DNA from: Prosthecobacter sp.
GTDB lineage: Bacteria; Verrucomicrobiota; Verrucomicrobiia; Verrucomicrobiales; Verrucomicrobiaceae
DNA: 62,432 nucleotides
NCBI RefSeq assembly: GCF_014879935.1
Contig: NZ_JACSRD010000191.1
Location: forward strand, 1-62,432
Direction of reading: 5' to 3'
Shown here: one piece after another, positions 1-8,557 of the stretch
Position numbering within the stretch: the first letter of the stretch is position 1
How the letters are laid out: every line of letters begins with the position of its first letter
Program-made: the position numbers and the translations under genes
Notes under the pieces: model-generated
What the model saw: only the letters and a program-made list of their open reading frames with translations
Told to the model about the DNA's origin: nothing
Database searches by the model: none

Positions 1-2222
1 TCGCGCAGGGTGAACTCGTCGGGCAGCAGGATTTCCGTGGCGGAGCCGAAATTGAGAGCGCCCATGAAGTGCATCTCGGTCCGTTCCGCAGATTCCGCCA
101 GCCACGCAAAGGAGCGATGATAGAGACCGAGGAAGGCATCGACATAGGGCGCGATGCACTCGGAGGCCTGCGAGGCCATCTTCAAGGCGATGTTGCGCAT
201 GCTGGCGGCATCCAGCGAGGTCATGGAGACGCCGGGCATTTCGGGGAGCGGGGCGGGCAGCAGGTGGTCGTTCAGCGAGCGGCGGCGGCCTTCGCCAAAG
301 GGATACGGAGCGCCATCCAGAGTGCCGACGATCTGGCGCACAAGGTTGAGCATCTTGGGCACGACGGACTGCAAGGCGGTGAGGAAGGAGCTGGGGTCAT
401 CGACATTGGCAAACTTCGCGCCGAGGGTCTGAAAGGCAAAGAAGGTGGTCAGCAGCTCGCGGAAGGAGGGCAGCGATCCGGCCATGGCCTCGTAGATGGT
501 GACCCAGGCGGCGAGATCCTCGCGGCGTTTGCGCAGCCAGGGATTGAGGTCGGCGGACTCGCTCCACCACAGCATGCCGAGGGCGGCGGCGAAGCGGCTT
601 TCCAGCACCCGTTCACGCTCCTGGAGCGGGCCTTCCATGTGCTCCATGACCATGCGCTGCCGGGCGGCCTCGGCACGCAGGGAGCCGGGGCTGGAGTCCT
701 CCGTGCCGAATTGCATGCGGGATACGGAAAAGCCGGCCAGGCTGAGCGTGGCGGCGGCTTCCAGATCACGACGACGCTGCCAGGCCTGGTTCCACTCCTG
801 CAGCGCCACTTTGAACTGCGGGCCCCACCGGACGATCTCCTCGCGCACCGTCTGGACGGTGCGCTGCAGCTCGCCCCGCCCGGGGGAGGTGACCGGCGTG
901 CTGCCCAGGCCGCACATGGCGCGCTCCGGATGCGCCAGACCGCCGAAGTAGCGGCGGATGACGAGCAGCGACTCCTCCTCGCGACGGTTTTGATGGATGA
1001 CCTCCTCGTCCGCGACCATGCGGTGCTCGTGCAGGTTCAGTCCAAGGTCGTGCTGGTAGTAGAAGTAGGTGACCTGCCGCGACAGATCGACGAACTGGCG
1101 CATCACGGAGGCGGCAGGCTGCGAGGGCGAGAGATGGGCGACGATTTCGGCACCCTTCGGCGGTCTGGCATCCGCCGGCGCAGATTCTGGCGGTGGCGCT
1201 GCCGTTTCCGGCTTGGAAGACGCGCGTGCCTTTGCCGTCGCCGCGACATGGCGGGCCATCAGCAGCGAGAGATTCTCCGGCAGCCGGTGCTGCACGACGC
1301 CACGCTGGATCTCCTGCTCCGCCGCCTTCCACGCGGCGCCCAGCAGCGAGAGCTTCCGCTGCATGCGGTCGTAGCTCTCACCACCGATGACGTTTGCTCC
1401 GCAGCGCCTGGCCGAGCGTCCGATCAGCCAGAGCGTGACCGCACTGACGGCCCGGGAGGCCAGGGCGAAGACCATGAAGGGGATCTTCGCCGCCCACATC
1501 CAGCCGCTGATGACGTGCCGCCAGAACCGGTGCCAGTCGGATTCCTTCTTCGGCTTCTCGCGCAGATGCATCTCCCACTCGTCACGTTCCATCACGGCCC
1601 GGAAGAACCAGGCATTCATCTCACGCACGGCATGCACAAAGAGGGTGCCGAGACCACCGGCATTGTGGCTGAGCTCATGCGCCAGCAGGCCGCCGAGCTC
1701 CCGGGCGGTGATCACGGAAACGACGGGCAGGCCGAGATGGAGCATCGTCTGGCCGGTCAAAATGCCGATCAAGCCGCCGAACATCGAACTGCGCACCGAG
1801 ATCGTGGTATCGAGCCAGACCTGCGTCGGTGGCTGAGCCCGCAGGTGCCAGCACAGGGTGTGGATCAGCTCAAAGAGCTGCGGCTGCGTGGCTGCGGTGA
1901 TCTGGAGGGCCACCCCGGCCTGTTTCGGCCTCGGGCGCAGGGGCCGGAGCATGAACACCCAGGTCACGCCCATGAAGGCAAACTTCAGCGCCTCCAGCAC
2001 AATCCGCCACTGAAACACCCCCACCCGCGCCATGCTGCCGGTGATGTGGTAAACCTGCCAGCACATGCCCAGGAACAGGCCCACGACCAGCAGCACGTAG
2101 GTCAATTGCAACGCCAGCGAGCTGAGCGCTGACACCACGAGCAGGCCGAAATGAAACGGCCCGCGCCACGGTGCGATGCGCACTGGCTTGGGAGGTTTCG
2201 GCGATGGGGTGGAAGCGGACAT
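1..2222 (-). CDS. M48-family membrane zinc metallopeptidase (C-terminus beyond window)
   Basis: An open frame runs without a stop from the ATG at 2222 off the left window edge, giving about 740 visible residues. Hydrophobic segments lie near residues 24-55, 73-92 and 240-268. A zinc-protease motif HELSH sits at 182-186, and an ESYD motif at 282-285 is a plausible third zinc ligand, as in the M48 (HtpX/Ste24) layout of HExxH followed by membrane segments and a Glu. The long C-terminal part (about 300-740) is soluble-looking and not recognised. Family knowledge suggests membrane protein quality control or signal cleavage; the substrate is unknown. It diverges from the sulfatase gene across an AT-rich promoter region. 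A 687-residue frame on the opposite strand is rejected as a GC-driven shadow. Confidence 0.85.
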   Translation of the reverse strand, partial: MSASTPSPKPPKPVRIAPWRGPFHFGLLVVSALSSLALQLTYVLLVVGLFLGMCWQVYHITGSMARVGVFQWRIVLEALKFAFMGVTWVFMLRPLRPRPKQAGVALQITAATQPQLFELIHTLCWHLRAQPPTQVWLDTTISVRSSMFGGLIGILTGQTMLHLGLPVVSVITARELGGLLAHELSHNAGGLGTLFVHAVREMNAWFFRAVMERDEWEMHLREKPKKESDWHRFWRHVISGWMWAAKIPFMVFALASRAVSAVTLWLIGRSARRCGANVIGGESYDRMQRKLSLLGAAWKAAEQEIQRGVVQHRLPENLSLLMARHVAATAKARASSKPETAAPPPESAPADARPPKGAEIVAHLSPSQPAASVMRQFVDLSRQVTYFYYQHDLGLNLHEHRMVADEEVIHQNRREEESLLVIRRYFGGLAHPERAMCGLGSTPVTSPGRGELQRTVQTVREEIVRWGPQFKVALQEWNQAWQRRRDLEAAATLSLAGFSVSRMQFGTEDSSPGSLRAEAARQRMVMEHMEGPLQERERVLESRFAAALGMLWWSESADLNPWLRKRREDLAAWVTIYEAMAGSLPSFRELLTTFFAFQTLGAKFANVDDPSSFLTALQSVVPKMLNLVRQIVGTLDGAPYPFGEGRRRSLNDHLLPAPLPEMPGVSMTSLDAASMRNIALKMASQASECIAPYVDAFLGLYHRSFAWLAESAERTEMHFMGALNFGSATEILLPDEFTLR

Positions 2223-2256
2223 GCGGAGGCAGAGCCGCCCGGGAAGGCGACTCAAA

Positions 2257-2305
2257 GCGGACTAATTAACCTTCTTTGATATGGTAATTCTAGTTAATTA
2301 TCGTC
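2257..2305. promoter_or_regulatory. AT-rich divergent promoter with operator-like inverted repeat
   Basis: The stretch between the peptidase and sulfatase starts is sharply AT-rich compared with its surroundings. It holds an exact 8-bp inverted repeat, TAATTAAC at 2263-2270 and GTTAATTA at 2293-2300, with 22 bases between. This looks like a bidirectional promoter with a binding site for a dimeric regulator. Exact -35/-10 boxes cannot be assigned, and no regulator gene is adjacent. Confidence 0.45.
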
Positions 2306-2356
2306 AATCAAGGTTTTGAGCCGCAATCCGGGTGTTTTTCAAGCCGTTTTGTGCCC

Positions 2357-3769
2357 ATGCGCAACGCCCTGCTCCTGCTCGCCACCCTTCTCGTTCCCAT
2401 GAACTCCCTTGAGGCGGCCAAACCGGTCAATCTGGTCTTCATCCTGACCGACAACCAGGGAGCCTGGACCCTCGGCTGCTACGGCAACCCCGACATCCGC
2501 ACCCCGCACATCGACCAGATGGCCGCCGAGGGCCTCCGCTTCACCCGGGCGCTGAGCAGCAACCCAGTTTGCTCCCCGACGCGTGCCACCTTCCTCACCG
2601 GCCTCATCCCGTCGCAGCATGGCGTTCATTCCTTCCTCGATCCGAAGTTCATGATGGGACCGGAGGCCTACAACACGCTGCAGGAATTCACCTCCCTCGG
2701 CGAAGTGCTGCGCGATGCCGGCTACACCTGCGGCTTGAGCGGCAAATGGCACCTCGGCGCGAACATGACGCCCAGCGAAGGCTTCACCACCTGGACGACG
2801 AAGCCGGACGGCAGCACGCAGGAGTTCTACGATCAAAAGGTAATAGAGAACGGCCAGCTACGCACCGAAGCCGGTTACACGACCGATTTGTGGACCCGGA
2901 AGGGCATCGAATTCATCCAGGCGAACAAGGCCCGGCCCTTCTTCCTCTTCCTGGCCTACAACGGCCCCTACAACCTCGGCAAGCTCATGACGAATCCGCC
3001 GCAGAACCGCCATGCGGCCTACTACAAAGGCAAGCCGTTCACCAGTTTCCCCCGGGACGCCATGCACCCCTGGCAGTGGGCGAACAAGCAGTTCCACAAC
3101 ACCCAGACCGCCATGGAACGCTGCGCCGCCGAAACCTCCGGCGTGGACGATGGCGTGGGCGAAATCATGGCCGCGCTCAAAGCCAACGGCGTCGATGAGA
3201 ACACCCTCGTCGTCTATGCCGCCGATCAAGGCTGGATGGGCGGCCAGAACGGCATGTGGGGCATGGGCGACCACTTCCGCCCGACCGGTGCGCATGAGCT
3301 GATGATGCAAATCCCGCTCCTTTTCCGCCAGCCGGGCCGCATCCCCGCCGGAACGACCTGCGATGCCCTCGTGAGCAATTACGACTTCATGCCCAGCGTC
3401 CTCAGCCACCTCGGCTTCGCCGACAAAAGGCCGCAACAGCCCAAATCACCCGGTCGCGACTTCTCCCCCGCCCTGCGGGGTGAAAAACTCACCAACTGGG
3501 ACCACACGATCTTCTATGAGATGGAAACCACCCGCGCCATCCGCACCGAGCGCTGGAAATACGTCGCCCGCTTCCCCGACGGCCCCTTCGAGCTCTACGA
3601 CATGCAAACCGACCCGCAGGAACGCTTCAATCAATTCGGCCAGCCCGGCACCGACGACATCAAAGCCGGCCTCGCCAAGCAACTCGACACCTTCTTCGCC
3701 ACCTACGCCGATCCGAAATACGACCTCTGGAAAGGCGGCGGCTCCAAGGCCAAGCGGCACACGGATTGA
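2357..3769 (+). CDS. Secreted sulfatase (S1 family)
   Basis: About 470 residues with a signal peptide (MRNALLLLATLLVPMNSLEA). The sulfatase signature CSPTR lies at residues 72-76; its Cys is the residue converted to formylglycine in this family. The N-terminal metal motif, usually DD, reads TDNQ here. Further typical segments are GCYGNPDIRTPHID and GKWHLG. It probably removes sulfate esters from polysaccharide in the periplasm or outside the cell. No maturase (FGE or anSME) gene lies in the window. A GTG six bases upstream (2351) is in frame; ATG 2357 is preferred because the signal peptide then begins MRN. It is transcribed alone from the AT-rich divergent promoter. Confidence 0.92.
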   Translation: MRNALLLLATLLVPMNSLEAAKPVNLVFILTDNQGAWTLGCYGNPDIRTPHIDQMAAEGLRFTRALSSNPVCSPTRATFLTGLIPSQHGVHSFLDPKFMMGPEAYNTLQEFTSLGEVLRDAGYTCGLSGKWHLGANMTPSEGFTTWTTKPDGSTQEFYDQKVIENGQLRTEAGYTTDLWTRKGIEFIQANKARPFFLFLAYNGPYNLGKLMTNPPQNRHAAYYKGKPFTSFPRDAMHPWQWANKQFHNTQTAMERCAAETSGVDDGVGEIMAALKANGVDENTLVVYAADQGWMGGQNGMWGMGDHFRPTGAHELMMQIPLLFRQPGRIPAGTTCDALVSNYDFMPSVLSHLGFADKRPQQPKSPGRDFSPALRGEKLTNWDHTIFYEMETTRAIRTERWKYVARFPDGPFELYDMQTDPQERFNQFGQPGTDDIKAGLAKQLDTFFATYADPKYDLWKGGGSKAKRHTD

Positions 3770-3910
3770 GCCAATTCACATGCTGCCATGCGCATCTTGA
3801 GCTGCGAGATTTGGAAGAAGCTTCAATCAACCGGACGTGATGCCTCATGATCCGCTCAGTGGGAGGGCCGACTTGAAGGATGGTGGGTCTGATTCATCGC
3901 TGGCGGTCCG

Positions 3911-4156
3911 ATGATTCTTGAATGTCCCGCCGAAACACACCTGCGACAGGGCTTTCCCAGGGAAGTCGATCAAGAGCAAGCTGCTGCCAGCCTGTCGGCG
4001 GTGGTGGAGGCGTGGCATGCGGATTTAAAGACGGCCACCGGACGCACGACGCTGAACCTCACCGCCCTGGCCGAGGAAGGGCTGCACACCGCCTGGGACC
4101 ACCTGTGGCGGAAGCCAAGGGCTCCAGGTGTGGTGGCGGAAGGGGATAAGGAATGA
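3911..4156 (+). other. Possible short ORF or gene remnant in a 416-base gap
   Basis: The gap from 3770 to 4185 has no gene that can be named. The best frame encodes 81 residues, and its second half (from about 3960) has GC-rich third positions like real genes here, with the readable segment LTALAEEGLHTAWDHLWRK. The first half looks non-coding, so this may be the decayed 3' end of a lost gene. No family is recognised. The bases 3770-3910 show nothing convincing. Confidence 0.25.
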
Positions 4157-4185
4157 GGAAGTGCGCGGGCTCGTCCCGTCATTCG

Positions 4186-4791
4186 TCATTCCCTCAAACT
4201 CGTCCTCATCCGCCCCGCTTCGAGGAGCGCGTCAAAGCGACGGGCATCGTCCTCGCGTGAGCCGCTGATCAAAACATAGCCGTAGGCGCTCCAGTGCTCC
4301 ATTTCGGCGGCGGCATTGAGCATGCGGAGTTCAAACGCCGCCACGTCCTCCGTGGCGCGGCCGGAGAGGCGGCTGCGCAGTTCGTCGATGCTTGGGGGCA
4401 TCACAAAGATGTCGAGCAGGCAGCGTTTCACGAGTTCGTCGCCGCAGGCACGCACCTGGGCGGCGCCTTGCACGTCGATGTCCATGATGACGTCCATGCC
4501 GCGCTGCAGATTCTCATACACGTAGCTTTTCAGGGTGCCGTAGAGCCGGCCGTGGACTCGGGCGTGTTCAAACAGCTCCCCACGCTCCACGCGGGCGAGG
4601 AAATCGGCCTCGGTGAGGAAGAAGTAATCTTTTCCATCCACCTCCCCGGGTCGCGGGGCGCGAGTGGTGCAGGAAACGGAGAAAACGGCCTCGCCACGGT
4701 CGCAGACTTTGCGCGCCAGGGTCGTCTTGCCGGTGCCTGAGGGGCCGGAAACGATGATCAACTGGCCGAGGCGCTGATTGGTAAGCTGCAT
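4186..4791 (-). CDS. gmk: Guanylate kinase
   Basis: A 201-residue protein from ATG 4791 (MQLTNQRLGQ). The P-loop GPSGTGKTT lies at residues 16-24, followed by the GMP-binding region SCTTRAPRPGEVDGKDYFF and the typical DIDVQGA segment, all hallmarks of guanylate kinase (GMP + ATP to GDP + ADP). The frame extends 26 codons upstream without similarity to the family, so the internal ATG is chosen; the resulting length is normal. It diverges from the Gfo/Idh/MocA gene, with the shared promoter in 4792-4878. Essential housekeeping enzyme. Confidence 0.96.
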   Translation of the reverse strand: MQLTNQRLGQLIIVSGPSGTGKTTLARKVCDRGEAVFSVSCTTRAPRPGEVDGKDYFFLTEADFLARVERGELFEHARVHGRLYGTLKSYVYENLQRGMDVIMDIDVQGAAQVRACGDELVKRCLLDIFVMPPSIDELRSRLSGRATEDVAAFELRMLNAAAEMEHWSAYGYVLISGSREDDARRFDALLEAGRMRTSLRE

Positions 4792-4878
4792 CCCTGCCGG
4801 ATAGCCACGCCTGCCGTGAGTGCAAGAGACTTGGCAGAACGCGAGTAATGGTCCACCCTCCGCCCCCACCTAATCACC

Positions 4879-6219
4879 ATGCAAACCGCATCCTCACGTC
4901 GTCATTTCCTCCGCGCAGCCGCCGCCGGCGTCTCCGCCCCCTTCATCCTTCCGTCCCGCGTCTGGTCGCAATCGGCCAATGGCAAGATCCGCATGGGCTT
5001 CATCGGCCTCGGCAAGCAGATGGGCGGCCTGATCAGCAAATTCCTCCAGTATCCTGACATTGAAGTCGTCGCCGTCTGCGATGTGTATGACGTGCGCCGC
5101 GATCTCTACAAAAAGAAGGTGGACGACCACTACGCGAAGAACGGAGGCAACGCCAAGCCCTGCGAAACCACCGGTGACTTCCGCAAAATCACCGAACGTG
5201 CGGACATCGACGCCGTGTGCATCGCCACGCCGGACCACTGGCATGCGGTCATCACGAACAGCGCCCTGAGCCACGGCAAGGACGTGTATTGTGAGAAGCC
5301 GCTCACGCACAACATCCACGAGGCCGTCTCCGTGGTGGAAACTGTGAAGAAGCACAACCGCGTGCTCCAGACCGGCTCCATGCAGCGGTCCAGCAAGGAG
5401 TTCCGCATTGCCTGCGAACTGGTGCGCAACGGCGTCATCGGCAAGGTCGAGCGCATCACCATCTCCATCGGCGATCCCGCCAAACCGAACGCGTATCCCG
5501 AAGAGCCGAAGCCGGAAGGTCTCGACTGGGACATGTGGTGCGGTCCGGCTCCGCTCGTGCCCTTCAACCACGAACTCTGCCCCATCGGCGAAAGCACCAC
5601 CTTCCCGAACTGGCGCAAGACCCGCGAATTTGGCGGCGGCATGATCACCGACTGGGGTGCGCATCACATCGACATCGCCCAGTGGGGCCTCGGCATGGAT
5701 GAAAACGGCCCGGTCGAGGTCAAAGCGCCTGGCGATTACCAGAACGCCAAGCGTGGCTGCCAGCTCATCTACGCCAGCGGCGCGGTGCTGACGCATGCCG
5801 AAGGCAGCCACGGCTGCACCTTTCACGGCACTGAGGGCGAGGTGAACGTCGGACGCGGCAAATTTGCCCTCAGCCTCGGCGGCAAAGAAGTGCACGCCTT
5901 CCACGGCAAGGATAAATCAGCGGGCACTTCCGTCGATCGCGAAGTCGCCCTCGCCGACCGTGACTTTCTCAAGGACAAGAAGGTCTCGCTCTATGAAAGC
6001 AAGGACCAGATTGGCGACTTCGTCGCGTGCATGAAGAGCCGCAAGCAACCCATCTGCCATGCCGGCGTCGGAGCCAGCAGCGCCATCGCCTGCCATCTGA
6101 TGAACTTCGGCTATTGGCACGGAGCCAACATCAAATGGAACCCCACCGAGCACAAATTCATCAGCGGCGGTGACGACAAGTGGCTCACCCGCGACTATCG
6201 CGGCGAGTGGAAAGTGTGA
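4879..6219 (+). CDS. TAT-exported Gfo/Idh/MocA-family oxidoreductase
   Basis: A 446-residue protein. The N-terminus SSRRHFLRAAAAG is a twin-arginine signal (RRxFL) followed by a hydrophobic stretch, so the folded protein with bound NAD(P) is probably exported. A Rossmann segment (RMGFIGLGKQMGGL) begins near residue 36, and EKPLTH contains the catalytic-type Lys of the family. The C-terminal part includes GGGMITDWGAHHIDIAQWG, typical of planctomycetal and verrucomicrobial members. Such enzymes oxidise sugars or sugar alcohols; the substrate cannot be told from sequence. It ends in a strong bidirectional terminator before the convergent HlyD-type gene. Confidence 0.92.
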   Translation: MQTASSRRHFLRAAAAGVSAPFILPSRVWSQSANGKIRMGFIGLGKQMGGLISKFLQYPDIEVVAVCDVYDVRRDLYKKKVDDHYAKNGGNAKPCETTGDFRKITERADIDAVCIATPDHWHAVITNSALSHGKDVYCEKPLTHNIHEAVSVVETVKKHNRVLQTGSMQRSSKEFRIACELVRNGVIGKVERITISIGDPAKPNAYPEEPKPEGLDWDMWCGPAPLVPFNHELCPIGESTTFPNWRKTREFGGGMITDWGAHHIDIAQWGLGMDENGPVEVKAPGDYQNAKRGCQLIYASGAVLTHAEGSHGCTFHGTEGEVNVGRGKFALSLGGKEVHAFHGKDKSAGTSVDREVALADRDFLKDKKVSLYESKDQIGDFVACMKSRKQPICHAGVGASSAIACHLMNFGYWHGANIKWNPTEHKFISGGDDKWLTRDYRGEWKV

Positions 6220-6257
6220 TGAGGAGCGCGGACGCTCTCGTTCGCCCCATGTCTTCG

Positions 6258-6287
6258 AAGGCGGCCTCGCAAGGGGCCGCCTTTTTT
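6258..6287. terminator. Bidirectional intrinsic terminator
   Basis: A GC-rich hairpin (AAGGCGGCC, loop, GGCCGCCTT) is followed by a run of six T on the plus strand, and by A-rich sequence giving U-rich RNA on the minus strand. It sits between the convergent oxidoreductase and HlyD-type genes, and its end touches the HlyD stop codon, so it can serve both transcripts. Confidence 0.8.
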
Positions 6288-7561
6288 CATTTCACCTCGT
6301 ACCGCTTCACGACATCGCTGCCGTCCTTCACGGTGTCCGGCGGATGCATCAGCACTTCGTCACCGGCTTTCAATCCTTCCAGCACCTGGGTGAGCTTTCC
6401 GTCAGTGCGACCGGCCTTCACGGTGACCACCTTGGCGTTGCCGTGGTTGAAGAGGAAGGTTTTCCACTCGCTGCCTTCGCGGAACAACGCCCCGGCTGGC
6501 ACCAGCAGCGTGTCATCGCTGTGCCAAACGGCCACTCGCACCTCCACGCGGTAGCGATCTCCCAGCGCCTTCAATCCGGGCACCTGGCCCACGAAATCAC
6601 TCAGCACCAGCACGCGCTGCTCCTCCACGCCCAGCGCCGACACCTTGGTGAAGGCGGCGGGTTCGATGCGGCGCACACGCGCCTTGGCCGGTGCCTCGCC
6701 CCCCCATTGCTCCACGGTCACCTCCGCGCCCGGCTGGATCGCCACGGCATCGCGGGAAAGGATTTCAGCCTCGATCTCCAGGTCGGTTGGGTCGCCCACC
6801 TCCAGGATCGGCGTGCCGGGCGTCACGATGGTGGCGCTTTCCTGAAGCACCCGCAGCACGACACCACTGACCGGCGATGTGACCTCGATGGAGGAGCCCC
6901 CTTCACCTGGTTTCTCGATCTGCAGCAGGGCGGCCTTTGCCTGAGCGAGTTCAAAATCGGCGACCTGCAGTGCAAACTCTGCCGAGCGCACCTCGCGGGC
7001 CTTCAGCTCCGCCTCGCGCTCGAAGGTGTCGCGGTCGGTGGCGCTGATGGTGCCCTGGTCGGTGTTGTTCTTCACACGGTCCCAGTTTGCCTGCGCGTAT
7101 TTGAGGCCCGTGCGTGCCATCTCGATGTTTTCATTCGCGCGGCCGCGGGCCGCCATCGCCGCATCCACCTGGGCCTGCGCCTGGGTGCGTGCGCGGGTGT
7201 CAAGGAGCGGTGCCAGCCCGGGTTCGATGCGTGTGATCACGGTCTTGCCGCTCTCCACCTTGTCTCCCGGCTTCAAAATCACGCGCTGCATGCTGCCGGC
7301 GACTGGCGCGGCCACCACGTAGCGGTTGCGGATGCGCGTCTTTCCCTCCTCGGAGACGAACACGGTCAGCGGCCCCTTCCGCACCACGCCGATCTCCACC
7401 TCCACCGGCCGAGGTTGCAGCGCATAGTAGATCGCCAGCACCAGCAGCATCACCAGGGACCAGAACACGACCTTGCGGGGCAGGCTGCGTCGGGCGGGCG
7501 GACGTTTGGCCTCCCATGGCGGGACGGCGGCTTGTTGGGGGACAGTGGCGGCTTCAGACAT
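6287..7561 (-). CDS. HlyD/RND-type periplasmic adaptor (membrane fusion protein)
   Basis: A 424-residue protein with a basic N-terminus and one membrane anchor (about 29-47). A biotinyl-lipoyl-like half (PVAGSMQRVILKPGDKVESG) is followed by a long alpha-helical hairpin rich in Ala, Gln and Glu (about 130-215). The second lipoyl half (EVTSPVSGVVLRVLQESATI) and beta-barrel segments come next. This is the adaptor layout linking an inner-membrane pump to an outer-membrane duct. No ABC or RND pump gene is next to it, so it is an orphan adaptor here and its substrate is unknown. It is convergent with the oxidoreductase gene. Confidence 0.9.
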   Translation of the reverse strand: MSEAATVPQQAAVPPWEAKRPPARRSLPRKVVFWSLVMLLVLAIYYALQPRPVEVEIGVVRKGPLTVFVSEEGKTRIRNRYVVAAPVAGSMQRVILKPGDKVESGKTVITRIEPGLAPLLDTRARTQAQAQVDAAMAARGRANENIEMARTGLKYAQANWDRVKNNTDQGTISATDRDTFEREAELKAREVRSAEFALQVADFELAQAKAALLQIEKPGEGGSSIEVTSPVSGVVLRVLQESATIVTPGTPILEVGDPTDLEIEAEILSRDAVAIQPGAEVTVEQWGGEAPAKARVRRIEPAAFTKVSALGVEEQRVLVLSDFVGQVPGLKALGDRYRVEVRVAVWHSDDTLLVPAGALFREGSEWKTFLFNHGNAKVVTVKAGRTDGKLTQVLEGLKAGDEVLMHPPDTVKDGSDVVKRYEVK

Positions 7562-7689
7562 GGCGTTTTCGCATTATGCGTCAACTTGAGGAGACCACAG
7601 GTGATTTTTGCTTGTTGCTTTTGCACGTCCCTGCTCAAATCGCCGCTCTCCATCATCCCCATTCTCCAACCCTCCAACGTCACACTCCC

Positions 7690-8493
7690 ATGCCCCACGT
7701 CGAAACCAACGGAATCAAAATGTTTTATCAGGAACGCGGCAGCGGTGATCCGCTCGTCTGCATCATGGGCGTCACCGCCCCCGGCGGCGTGTGGGACGCG
7801 CATGCGCAGGCCTGGGAGAAGCACTTCCGCTGCATCCTTGGCGACAACCGCGGCGTGGGCGAGACCGACAAGCCCGTCGGCCCTTACACGACTGCGATGA
7901 TGGCCGACGACTACGCCGGTCTCATGGACAAGCTCGACATCAAGCAGGCGCGCGTCGTCGGCTGTTCGCTCGGCTCGGTGATCGCCCAGCAGCTCGCGCT
8001 GCGTCATCCCGACAAGGTGAAAAGCATGATCCTCATGTGTACCTGGGCGCGGCAGGACCGCTTCGGCCTCTACACCTGGCAGCACCTCATGAAGTGCAAG
8101 GCCACCATGCGTCCGGAAGATTTCATGCACTACGTGCAGATGCTCATCTTCACCAAGCCCTGGTTCGACAACGATGACTGCTGGAACAACATGCAGCAGG
8201 GCCTGAAGGACGCTGCCACCAATCCCGCGCCACAGCCGGTGCATGCAATGGAGGCCCAAAGCGCCGCCGCCATCACGCACAACACGCTCAACGAACTCAA
8301 GAACGTAAAGTGCCCCACCCTCGTCATCGGCGGCAAGGACGACGCCTTCACGCCGAAATGGATGAGCGAGGAAGTCGCCGCCGCCATCCCCGGCGCCGAT
8401 CTCCACCTCTACGACAACGCCGGCCACGCCTTCCACTGGGAACAGATGGGCGACTTCAATCCGCGCACGACGGAGTGGCTGCTGAAGCATTGA
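7690..8493 (+). CDS. Alpha/beta-fold hydrolase
   Basis: A 267-residue protein from ATG 7690 (MPHVETNGIKMFYQERG). The nucleophile elbow GCSLGS has Ser at about residue 93. The acid is probably in GGKDDAFTP and the histidine in DNAGHAFHWE, giving a complete catalytic triad. The HG-type oxyanion region reads MGVTAPGG. There is no signal peptide, so it is cytoplasmic. The family covers esterases, lactonases and 3-oxoadipate enol-lactonase-like enzymes; the substrate is not assignable. The frame extends 58 codons upstream to 7516, overlapping the divergent gene, and that extension is not credible. Confidence 0.88.
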   Translation: MPHVETNGIKMFYQERGSGDPLVCIMGVTAPGGVWDAHAQAWEKHFRCILGDNRGVGETDKPVGPYTTAMMADDYAGLMDKLDIKQARVVGCSLGSVIAQQLALRHPDKVKSMILMCTWARQDRFGLYTWQHLMKCKATMRPEDFMHYVQMLIFTKPWFDNDDCWNNMQQGLKDAATNPAPQPVHAMEAQSAAAITHNTLNELKNVKCPTLVIGGKDDAFTPKWMSEEVAAAIPGADLHLYDNAGHAFHWEQMGDFNPRTTEWLLKH

Positions 8494-8522
8494 TCCTCTG
8501 ATGCGCCCCAGCGCAACACGAG

Positions 8523-8557
8523 ACGGGCATGCGGCGTTTAGCCTGCATGCCCGTTTT
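8523..8557 (+). promoter_or_regulatory. Terminator-like hairpin enclosing the PSD1 start codons
   Basis: Perfect 10-bp arms ACGGGCATGC (8523-8532) and GCATGCCCGT (8545-8554) enclose a 12-base loop and are followed by a T run (8554-8557). It could terminate the upstream hydrolase transcript. However, both candidate ATGs of the next gene (8529 and 8547) lie in its stem, so the structure would also occlude translation initiation of any read-through mRNA. Confidence 0.5.

Noticed and set aside
69..2132. Plus-strand open frame of 687 codons
   Set aside because: It is antisense to the M48 peptidase, whose frame carries HELSH, membrane helices and a normal start. The plus-strand product is a His/Gly/Arg-rich string without domains, typical of GC-rich antisense frames.
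3770..3910. Possible tRNA or small RNA after the sulfatase gene
   Set aside because: No cloverleaf, no T-loop consensus and no terminator were found.
4176..4193. TCATTCG heptamer tract, with a similar one at 39266-39290
   Set aside because: Only two or three imperfect units at each place; too short to be called a repeat element here.
6221..6252. Decayed REP before the terminator (GAGCGCGGAC...GTTCGC)
   Set aside because: It resembles a REP stem but pairs only over about six bases including a G-T pair; not enough to call.
6170..7900. Plus-strand frame of 576 codons across the HlyD gene
   Set aside because: It crosses the terminator, the HlyD gene and the hydrolase promoter; its product is low complexity and unrelated to any family.
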